Below are positions 27,041 to 34,212 of a stretch of DNA of 64,000 nt, one piece after another. The notes below the pieces were generated by a model. The model searched no databases. It was not told where the DNA came from and saw only the letters and a list, made by a program, of their open reading frames with translations. Every line of letters begins with the position of its first letter. Position 1 is the stretch's first letter. Origin of the DNA: Bacillota bacterium (GTDB taxonomy: Bacteria > Bacillota > Clostridia > Acetivibrionales > DSM-1351); assembly GCA_023444055.1 (NCBI GenBank), contig JAEZRV010000023.1:122957-186956 (forward strand). The letters are read 5' to 3'. Both the position numbers and the translations under genes were made by a program.

Positions 27041-27310
27041 TCAGTATTGAACGTCTCTCAAGCAGAGACCTTTTGGTTGAGCAACTGGTACAGCTTGTGT
27101 ATATTTTCTATCATTTAATATCTTTTGGGCATCTGTTGCTATTATTTTACCTTTGCCAACTTCTAAAAGAATTCCCACAATCAACCTTGCCATATACAGT
27201 AAAAAATCATCGCAATTTATAACAATCTCAATCACCATACCATTTTCAATAATATCCAAGGAATTTATAGTTCTTATTGTGGATTTTATTCCCTCTAAAA
27301 TATATTTCAA
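27041..27310 (-). pseudogene. C-terminal remnant of a tRNA pseudouridine synthase A (truA)
   Basis: Eighty-nine codons match the end of TruA: 'STIRTINSLDI', 'INCDDFLLYMARLIVGILLE' (usually FLYHMVR-IVGTL), 'VGKGKI', and 'AVPVAQPKGLCLRDVQY' (usually APA-GL-L-V-Y). TruA is about 245 residues, so roughly the first 155, with the catalytic Asp, are absent. Only about 110 bases separate it from the divergent next gene, leaving no room for the rest. TTG is the only possible start and has no ribosome binding site. Confidence 0.75.
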
Positions 27311-27358
27311 CTACTAGCTTGCCCTAACTTTATAACAATTCTACATGATTTTATTAAA

Positions 27359-27388
27359 TTGTTCAAATTTAATTGTATATGTTATAAT
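27359..27388 (+). promoter_or_regulatory. Putative promoter of the CysRS-like gene
   Basis: TTGTTC, 18 bases and TATAAT lie 33 bases before the start codon. The -10 is a perfect match. Confidence 0.5.
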
Positions 27389-27421
27389 CGAGAAATAAAG
27401 TTTTTTAAGGAGAATTATTAA

Positions 27422-28216
27422 ATGATCTCAAAGGAATCTAACACATCAGCTATTAGAAATCAAAAATCTATACGTCTACAAGGCAATGAATATAAAATAT
27501 ATCCTTGTGGAACTATTGTTAATCTTCAAAAAGCAAGTGCTTCCTTCGGTAATATTTTGGAATCAAAAGAGTTATCGTCAAAATACCACTCTGAAGTTTT
27601 AAAGTTTAGTATACTTTCAAACTCTTCTAAAGAAGTAAAGGAGCTTACAGACGTTGACTTTGTAGCTTCAGAAAAAAGGCTGTACTATTTTTATCAGACT
27701 TTAAATAAAATCAAGAACTTTTCAAATGAAAACAGCGAGTTAAATGAGCACATTGCTCTTCATGGCAGAACAATCAATCCCGAAATAGTAGATGGCATCA
27801 AGGTGTCTTTCGTTGCAGCTATTAACGATAACTTCAATACATCTTTAGCTATTTCCCAGTTTCTGCAAATATTTAAGTACTCAAATGCTTTATTAAATAA
27901 TACTAATGAGAATCCTCTTCACAAACTTACTACATTGAATAAAATATATAAAAACCTACTATTCGTAGCAAATTCATTAGGTATTTTCTTGGAAGATCCT
28001 GAAGTATTTATCTTAGAAATGAAAGAAAAATATATTAAGTTTAATAAAATTGATATGATAGAAGTTAAAGAATTAATGGCACTAAGACAAGAAGCTAAAT
28101 CCCAAAAAAATTATGAACTGTCAGATGAATTAAAGGCAAAACTTGACCAAAAAGGCATTATTATTCAAGATTCACCATTTGGCTCTGAATGGGACATCAA
28201 AGAATTGTTCATTTGA
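27422..28216 (+). CDS. Cysteinyl-tRNA synthetase-like protein lacking the catalytic core
   Basis: The product is 264 residues; full CysRS is about 460. 'YKIYPCGTIVN' near residue 26 resembles the CysRS start (MYVCGPTVYN). It runs almost directly into 'LQKASASFGNILESKELS', a degenerate KMSKSLGN segment. The helical domain 'FVAAINDNFNTSLAISQFLQ' (usual: F-AMDDDFNT-AL) and the C-terminal DALR-like end with 'LMALRQEAKSQKNYELSDEL' and 'GIIIQDSPFGSEWDI' follow. The HIGH motif and the zinc-binding catalytic core are missing. The frame is intact, with AAGGAG, a promoter and a strong terminator, so it is likely expressed. It may bind tRNA-Cys or have a new role; aminoacylation looks impossible. Confidence 0.75.
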   Translation: MISKESNTSAIRNQKSIRLQGNEYKIYPCGTIVNLQKASASFGNILESKELSSKYHSEVLKFSILSNSSKEVKELTDVDFVASEKRLYYFYQTLNKIKNFSNENSELNEHIALHGRTINPEIVDGIKVSFVAAINDNFNTSLAISQFLQIFKYSNALLNNTNENPLHKLTTLNKIYKNLLFVANSLGIFLEDPEVFILEMKEKYIKFNKIDMIEVKELMALRQEAKSQKNYELSDELKAKLDQKGIIIQDSPFGSEWDIKELFI

Positions 28217-28242
28217 TTATTAATATTATTTAAGTCCATTTT

Positions 28243-28266
28243 GCGGGGGTATTTACCCCCGCTTTT
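28243..28266 (+). terminator. Strong terminator of the CysRS-like gene
   Basis: GCGGGGGTA and TACCCCCGC form a nine-pair stem with a 2-base centre, followed by TTTT. It lies 27 bases past the stop. Confidence 0.9.
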
Positions 28267-28389
28267 AATATGCTTTAATCGTTATACTTTACTTGTGAGA
28301 AGATTTGTTGTTCTTAAAATCTTTATTTTTTATATAAAATCAGTCATTATGGGAATACTACATAAAACTATCAATTGGAGTTAATTTAG

Positions 28390-29316
28390 ATGAGTATAAA
28401 GACAATAAAATTTGGAGCTGAAAAACTAGGTCGTTTAAAGAAAGTAATGCTTCATAACCCTGAACAGTCCATAAGGAAAATAACCGAGACTAATCTACAG
28501 TTTTATCTTTTTAATAAAGTTCCCGACTATACTCGTTTTATTGATGAACACAATGCCTACAAGAAGCTTTTAACAGACAATGGTGTTGAAGTCTATGAAC
28601 TGTCTGAACTAATAGTTAACAACCGCGAGTTAATGTCATACCTTCCAAATTTAGCATACTTGAATGATACTGCTGTAATAACAAATAGAGGAGCAGTTTT
28701 GTCATCAATGTGCCCTGGTGGACGACAATATGAAGAAATTGTTTTAAAGGAGGCTTTGTCAGCTCTTGCTATTCCTATATTGCATGAATTTGAGCCAGGA
28801 GAACAATTTGAAGGCTTTATTACGTTGTTTCCTGATACTCTCTTTATAGCAGATACAGAACGTCACAGCAAAATATCACTAGAAAAGTTTTTCATTTTTG
28901 CGTTGCAATACTACCAGAATATTATTTATGTAGAAGCACCTCAAGCTAGGCGTTTTATGCATCCTGACATGATTTTCAATAGAATATCAGATCAACTAGG
29001 AATATATTTTCCAGCCGCCTTTGTTAATTGTTGGCTTGTACAAAACGGCACTCGTAAAAAAATCGACTTTATGACTTGGGCAAAAAGCAGAAATATGGAT
29101 TTAATAGCTGTATCAGATGAAGAGCAACAAAATTGGGGTACATCGTTTATTACACTAGAACCCAACCATGTTATTAATTATGATATTTCTCTTAGTCCTT
29201 CAACGCAAAAGTCATTGGAATCACTTGGAGTTCGATTTACACAATTCCATCCCGATGCTTTGCTTGCTGGTGGTGGTAGCCTAAGATGCCTTACTTTAAG
29301 GCTTTTTCGTGAATGA
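28390..29316 (+). CDS. Arginine deiminase/amidinotransferase-superfamily protein
   Basis: The product is 308 residues. Pentein-fold motifs appear in order: 'PNLAYLNDTAVI' (like PNL-F-RD), 'PGEQFEGFITL' (like EGGD), 'RFMHPDMIF' (the MHLDT His/Asp) and 'GGGSLRCLTL', where the Cys is the expected nucleophile. The active-site Glu, His, Asp and Cys seem present, but the EGGD motif reads EGFI, losing its Asp. True arginine deiminase is about 400 residues, so this is closer in size to DDAH-like enzymes. The substrate is unknown. No arginine-catabolism genes adjoin it. Its 3' end overlaps the convergent plsC by 21 bases. Confidence 0.78.
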   Translation: MSIKTIKFGAEKLGRLKKVMLHNPEQSIRKITETNLQFYLFNKVPDYTRFIDEHNAYKKLLTDNGVEVYELSELIVNNRELMSYLPNLAYLNDTAVITNRGAVLSSMCPGGRQYEEIVLKEALSALAIPILHEFEPGEQFEGFITLFPDTLFIADTERHSKISLEKFFIFALQYYQNIIYVEAPQARRFMHPDMIFNRISDQLGIYFPAAFVNCWLVQNGTRKKIDFMTWAKSRNMDLIAVSDEEQQNWGTSFITLEPNHVINYDISLSPSTQKSLESLGVRFTQFHPDALLAGGGSLRCLTLRLFRE

Positions 29317-29904
29317 GTTGCCAGCTTTTTTACCAAGCAGATAAATTGTATCAAGTATTTCATTACTTATTTTGTAATAAGTATCTCTATCAAGCGCACC
29401 ATAATCAGCTTTGCATATATAGATGGGTTTTCCGATTATACATTTAACTTTTGTGAACAGCCTAAAATCACTTGATAAGAAAACAGGAATAACAGGAGCA
29501 TCTGCAGTAGTAGCTATCAGCCCAACACCCATTTTAGCAGATACTCTTTCGCCATTTTTCACTCGTGTTCCCTCGGGAAACATTGCAAGAACTTTATCCT
29601 CCTTAAGTATCTCAAGTGCTCTCTCTATTGCCTCTTGATCTCTATTGCCTCTTGAAACAGGAAACACCCCTACCCACTTTAGCAAACACCCTATAATAGG
29701 ATTTTTAAAAGCTTCTGCTTTACCCATAAAGAAAGGATGTCGTGGAAAAAAAGCCATTAGAAAAAAAGGGTCCATATTAGTTTTATGGTTTGAGCACAAT
29801 ATTAGTTTGCCTGTTTTCGGGACATTTTCAATACCTTCTATTTCAATTTTATATACAATTCGAGCTAAAAATCTATATAGAATCCTTGATATTTTATAAA
29901 ACAT
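29296..29904 (-). CDS. plsC: 1-acyl-sn-glycerol-3-phosphate acyltransferase
   Basis: The product is 202 residues, membrane-associated, and makes phosphatidic acid in phospholipid synthesis. The catalytic NH-x4-D box is 'NHKTNMD' (about 39). 'GVFPVSRGNRD' is the substrate-binding block, 'FPEGTR' the third motif, and 'APVIPVFL' the fourth. The N-terminal hydrophobic helix fits membrane binding. AAGGGG precedes the ATG. In many clostridia plsC lies in a cmk-plsC-ispH group; here it is alone. Confidence 0.9.
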   Translation of the reverse strand: MFYKISRILYRFLARIVYKIEIEGIENVPKTGKLILCSNHKTNMDPFFLMAFFPRHPFFMGKAEAFKNPIIGCLLKWVGVFPVSRGNRDQEAIERALEILKEDKVLAMFPEGTRVKNGERVSAKMGVGLIATTADAPVIPVFLSSDFRLFTKVKCIIGKPIYICKADYGALDRDTYYKISNEILDTIYLLGKKAGNSFTKKP

Positions 29905-30057
29905 TTTTACCCCTTCAACTATTTACCGTAAATACGTAACTGTTTATTTTTATCTTCTAGCTAATAATAAAACAGATAACAAGTACCCCAAAAATTAATC
30001 TATTTCTCATAATATCACCAAAAAAGTATTGTATTTTTAATTACTTATAAAATTTCA

Positions 30058-30321
30058 TTATTTTGGTGATACTGAAGAAATAATCCCAAATAAAGTGCAT
30101 CCTAAAGGAAACAATAAAAATATAACACCTAAAATTATCGAGGTTATATTGTATAAAGGTTTTGCTACGCCTTTTTCTGTATTCACCTGCTTTAAATATA
30201 TTTTATTCATGCCAATGCCTGTACAACCGATAATTATTAGACCTATTCCAATAAAACAAATAAAAGCAATAAAAATTCCAATTAAAGCTGCAAAAAACGG
30301 TAGAATAAATAAAAATCCCAC
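30058..30321 (-). CDS. Small membrane protein
   Basis: The product is 87 residues, with two long hydrophobic segments at the N-terminus (about 3-37) and a third near 57-80. It ends in VSPK. GTG start behind AAGGATG. It starts 12 bases after the next upstream gene's stop, so the two small membrane proteins form a pair. Family and function unknown. Confidence 0.55.
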   Translation of the reverse strand: MGFLFILPFFAALIGIFIAFICFIGIGLIIIGCTGIGMNKIYLKQVNTEKGVAKPLYNITSIILGVIFLLFPLGCTLFGIISSVSPK

Positions 30322-30333
30322 TAAATCACATCC

Positions 30334-30567
30334 TTATAAATTAATCAATATCAATACTCCCGAAATTACATAACACAAAGTTATTAAAATACCTACCCAC
30401 ATATGTATGGCTGAAAGCAACCAGTAGCCAAACCTAACTTTTTTTGAAGATGTATCAAATCGTTTGCTCAACTTCATGCATTTATATCCCCGTACTACTG
30501 CAATAACAGACAAAATTAGAACTAATGCAAAAACTAAAAGAATAAGTACGCTTCCCAATGGAATCAT
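30334..30567 (-). CDS. Small two-helix membrane protein
   Basis: The product is 77 residues. Helices at about 4-25 and 48-76 flank a basic loop (KCMKLSKRFDTSSKKVRFG). AAGGGAG precedes the ATG. It is co-directional with and 12 bases from the 87-residue membrane protein. Function unknown. Confidence 0.55.
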   Translation of the reverse strand: MIPLGSVLILLVFALVLILSVIAVVRGYKCMKLSKRFDTSSKKVRFGYWLLSAIHMWVGILITLCYVISGVLILINL

Positions 30568-30680
30568 TTTTTTGCTCCCTTAAGTAAGATTGTTTTTATA
30601 ACTATTAAAACTTAATATTTTACATAAAATGCTTTAATACTAGTTTTATATTAATATATTTTATCTTAATATGTAATTAA

Positions 30681-30835
30681 TTACAATGTAATTACATTGT
30701 GTTTGTTAACTGGATTATAATAGTATTCATCTAGAGTTGTAATTGTTTCTCCTTCTCTTAAATTGCGCTTTTTGAAATGGCGCTACTGTATTTCCACTGT
30801 TTATTTGAAACTGTGATAGTATCAACTACAACCAT
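30681..30835 (-). pseudogene. Frameshifted small reading frame
   Basis: An ATG behind AAAGGGAGGG opens 'MVVVDTITVSNKQWKYSSAI' and stops after 25 codons. Shifting by one base at a run of five A keeps the frame open with 'RNLREGETITTLDEYYYNP' and about ten more residues to a TAA. The smooth continuation suggests a gene of about 50 codons broken by loss of one A, or ribosomal slippage there. Family unknown. The rest of the 30568-30932 gap is AT-rich and empty. Confidence 0.35.
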
Positions 30836-30932
30836 GATCCACCCTCCCTTTAACATACTTTATTTTATTTTACATTGAATTTTTATATATACAATGTTTT
30901 TTAATTAGAATAATGCCCCATCCATCTGTGTT

Positions 30933-31256
30933 CTATGAAAAAGCTAACATCTCAGCTTCGATACATTCTAATTCCAACTTACTTCTAACTACATTCAAAT
31001 AACAGCAAAGAACACAAAACTCACCAACAACATCATCAAAGTCATATTCCACAGCATGTCTCCGGCTTTCTATTGCATTAGCGATAAACATAAGCTTCTC
31101 ACCTGCAAATTCAAGACCGTATTTTTTACATTCCTGCGCAATATTGATACAATTTTTGGATGTATCTACAGAAACAGAATTTAATCCACTCAGAAACAAA
31201 CTGTCCAAAATATTTTCAATATCTTTAATTAACAGGCTGATTGCCTTATACTCCAT
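30933..31256 (-). CDS. Small helical protein downstream of the MoxR/VWA cassette
   Basis: From ATG 31256 (GGAG upstream) the product is 107 residues; a start at 31292 has no such site. It is predicted all-helical with Cys-rich stretches ('EFCVLCCYLNVV') and no recognised domain. It follows the SWIM-protein gene by about 100 bases on the same strand, so it may belong to the cassette. Function unknown. Confidence 0.5.
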   Translation of the reverse strand: MEYKAISLLIKDIENILDSLFLSGLNSVSVDTSKNCINIAQECKKYGLEFAGEKLMFIANAIESRRHAVEYDFDDVVGEFCVLCCYLNVVRSKLELECIEAEMLAFS

Positions 31257-31357
31257 AATAAATCTCCATTCCGCCGCAGTCGCTAGCGGCACAAATAGTA
31301 ATGAAAAAGTGTATGGTTATTGCTTGATTGCTCAAATCCACAAAAAGCTGCATATCT

Positions 31358-33115
31358 TTAGTCAAGAGTTAAATTCGTCATTCTTCCATCTGTAAACCAG
31401 GCAGTTATTGGATTTACACAAAATTTCTGTTGATTCACATAGATGTTTCCCAATAATAAAAATGGTAAGTCCTCTGTTCTTTCCATATACTCCAATTTTT
31501 GAATTAGTAACTTATTTTGTTCTGAATATTTTAAATAAATTTCTATACTCTTACCCTGCATATCATATAAAGGCAAGCTAAATGACTGAGTTATAATGTC
31601 AAATTCACCTTTACCCCATTGCTGAACCTTTAGAAGTACAAGGGTGCTATTTTCTTTCTTTCCCAACAAACTATAAGTAAAGCTAGGTTCAAGTTTATTA
31701 AGCAGCTCTGACCAACTACTAAAGGTGTATTCCTTCAAGTCGATTTTTTTTACATTTGTTCTTCCTGTTATTTCTGCCTTACTATTTTCACTTGAAGATA
31801 ATCTATTCTCCATATTTGCTTTACCATTATTAAGTTTGATACAAGATTTTGAGAATTCCTCAAGATTTATTCCCAGCCCCCATGGTGCACCAGCTTTGTA
31901 CATTCTAGAAGTATTAACCTTTATATCGTCATAATAAACAGGCCTAGTATTGGTATATGTAAACCAACTTTTTTCCTTTTCATAATAAAAATAAAATGTA
32001 ATCCCTTCATAGCCAGAATCTGCTACCCAACTTTCTGCACCCATTCCGTAAAGTTCTATGGGAGGAATATCATAATAACTACTTTTGTGCTCTCCAATAA
32101 GTTCTTTTAGATAAGAGCAATTATTTTCGGTATTTTCAATTGCAAGACATACATTATATATAGTAATAATATTATTCAACATTTTTTGCATTGAAAAACC
32201 TGCACTCTTACTGAAATATAGCTCTGTCTCATTTTTTAGCTTGCGGAATAGCTTTTCAAGAACTGACAGATTGCTGCAGTGACAAATAACTGCCATTTGC
32301 TCCATTGTTTCTGCACTGGATTCGGGTAATCTGGATAGTCCTGACGTGATTAATTCACTAACAAACTTTTTAATTTCTAAAACAGTCTCTATTGGTTTTT
32401 TTACGTTATAGCCCTCTTTAAATCCAAGTAAATCTTTTTTATTTTTATATATTTGATATAGAATTACAGCCTCTACCTTATGTCTGCAAAATTCTGCTGA
32501 TTTACATGTACAAATTGCATCACGTATGGGTTCAAACCTTGGAAATCTGACGAAAATACCTTCATCATTAAACTTTACAGAAAGCATTGTACCCTCATTA
32601 ATGTCGTAATCCAATCCAAAATCAATTCTGAACAGAGCTTCACGATAGGCTCTGTCACCTACCAGTTTTATCAGTTCTGAAGGATTGATAGAGAGCAGCT
32701 GTTCAATTTCTTCTTCTACCATACCATTCTCAGAAACATCACTCTCAGATCCTCTTTGAGTATTTCCATTATCTGTCTCAACTGTTCCGTCTGAGGCATC
32801 TGCTCCGCCCCCCAGCAAGGTACTTTTATTCTCTCCAATATAAACCAGTGAAATTATTACATGTTTACATATACTTCTTGAGGGGCAGCTACACTTAAAT
32901 TTCTGGATATCAGTAGTGAAGCTGCATACAGTACCGTCCTGCAAGGTACAAATCACCTTTTGGTCATCTATATTTACTGACACCTCGGATTTTTCTTCCA
33001 ACTCTCTTTTTGCCCTGTTAAATATTCCTTTGTTTGAAATTCCCACAAGAAAGTCATCATCAATGCCATCTATCCAATTTTTTAAATCACTCAAGAAATT
33101 ATTTCTGCTATCCAT
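31358..33115 (-). CDS. SWIM zinc-finger protein (YehQ-like)
   Basis: The product is 585 residues. The SWIM motif C-x-C-x5-C-x-H is clear near residues 75-85 (FKCSCPSRSICKHVI), and a second Cys/His cluster appears near 195-215 (CTCKSAEFCRHK). SWIM fingers bind nucleic acid or protein. The C-terminal half is alpha/beta and unrecognised. It is the fifth gene of the DUF4132-MoxR-DUF5682-VWA-SWIM cassette, and its start overlaps the VWA gene by 25 bases, implying coupled translation. The E. coli yehQ product is the corresponding protein. Confidence 0.8.
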   Translation of the reverse strand: MDSRNNFLSDLKNWIDGIDDDFLVGISNKGIFNRAKRELEEKSEVSVNIDDQKVICTLQDGTVCSFTTDIQKFKCSCPSRSICKHVIISLVYIGENKSTLLGGGADASDGTVETDNGNTQRGSESDVSENGMVEEEIEQLLSINPSELIKLVGDRAYREALFRIDFGLDYDINEGTMLSVKFNDEGIFVRFPRFEPIRDAICTCKSAEFCRHKVEAVILYQIYKNKKDLLGFKEGYNVKKPIETVLEIKKFVSELITSGLSRLPESSAETMEQMAVICHCSNLSVLEKLFRKLKNETELYFSKSAGFSMQKMLNNIITIYNVCLAIENTENNCSYLKELIGEHKSSYYDIPPIELYGMGAESWVADSGYEGITFYFYYEKEKSWFTYTNTRPVYYDDIKVNTSRMYKAGAPWGLGINLEEFSKSCIKLNNGKANMENRLSSSENSKAEITGRTNVKKIDLKEYTFSSWSELLNKLEPSFTYSLLGKKENSTLVLLKVQQWGKGEFDIITQSFSLPLYDMQGKSIEIYLKYSEQNKLLIQKLEYMERTEDLPFLLLGNIYVNQQKFCVNPITAWFTDGRMTNLTLD

Positions 33116-34212
33116 TTTGCAAGTCCCTCCGGAGTCAAAGCTGCTACATTCGCACCCAATGACACCATTTTTTCTGCGGTTGCTTTATCATAAACTGGTA
33201 CTGCCTGCATATCCAGAGCAGTCAATACAATAAGCTTTGCCCCTGCTTCAATAATGTTTTTAGCCTGCCTGAACATGTTTTCACCAGGACCGCCTTCACA
33301 AAGATCTGTAACCATAATCACCATTGTCCTGTGAGGATTTTCTAAAAGTCCGCTGCAGTACTGAAGTGCCTTTGCTATATTGGTTCCACCCCCCAGTTGT
33401 ACACTCATCAAAGTTTCAACTGGGTCATCAATATATCCTGTAAGATCAACAATTTCTGTATCGAATATCAAAAGATTGGTCTTTAACATAGGAAGTTGTG
33501 CAAAGATACCTGCCATAACTGCACTATGAATAACAGAACTTAACATGCTTCCGCTTTCATCAATAGCAATAACAACCCTCCAGGGATTATATCGCTTTAT
33601 TCTTCTATTAAAATAGACATTCTTAACAAGAAGTCTGTTATTTTCAAGATCAAAATTGCTTAAGTTTTTTCTGATAGTTCTCTTAAAATCAATATTCCTA
33701 GAAGACTTGAGCCTGCTAGTGGAGCTTCGGTCTATCCTTCCCATAATTGTAGCTCTTATATCCTGCTCTAGTCTTTTTTTAATATCATCTGCAACCTGTC
33801 TTACTATTCTCCTTGCAGCTTCCAGCACTTCCCCCTTCATCAAATGTTTCATCTGGAGAATGCTTTTCAAAAGATCTATATTAGGCTCCATTTTTTCAAG
33901 AACCTCTTTGTCAGTCAGAAGCTCTGACATATTATATTTTTCTAATGCATGCTTTTCCAGTATCTCCACCGTAGCCTTTGGAAAAAGTTCTCTAACCTTC
34001 GTTATCCATTCAGGTACTGTGAGCATGGAAGGGTCAAGAGAACCTTTTCTGATGCCCCTTTCCTCACCGTATTCCCTGCTGTATAGGAAATCCAAGACAT
34101 CATCCATATCTGCATAATTTAAAGCCTGATCTTCTGAAAATGATAGGTTACTTTCGGAAAACCTACCCAGTATGAGCCTCCATCTGTTTATAGCAGTACT
34201 ATTATTGTCCAT
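33091..34212 (-). CDS. VWA-domain protein (YehP/CoxE-like)
   Basis: The product is about 373 residues. The first half is helical and charged. From about 210 a von Willebrand A domain has a complete metal-ion site: D-E-S-G-S in 'VVIAIDESGSM', the Thr in 'LGGGTNIAKAL', and the Asp in 'MVTDLCEGG'. MoxR ATPases and such VWA proteins act in pairs to remodel or metal-load targets. ATG at 34212 behind GGAGG; the gene overlaps the DUF5682 gene by 11 bases. Fourth gene of the cassette. Confidence 0.87.
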   Translation of the reverse strand: MDNNSTAINRWRLILGRFSESNLSFSEDQALNYADMDDVLDFLYSREYGEERGIRKGSLDPSMLTVPEWITKVRELFPKATVEILEKHALEKYNMSELLTDKEVLEKMEPNIDLLKSILQMKHLMKGEVLEAARRIVRQVADDIKKRLEQDIRATIMGRIDRSSTSRLKSSRNIDFKRTIRKNLSNFDLENNRLLVKNVYFNRRIKRYNPWRVVIAIDESGSMLSSVIHSAVMAGIFAQLPMLKTNLLIFDTEIVDLTGYIDDPVETLMSVQLGGGTNIAKALQYCSGLLENPHRTMVIMVTDLCEGGPGENMFRQAKNIIEAGAKLIVLTALDMQAVPVYDKATAEKMVSLGANVAALTPEGLAKWIAEIIS

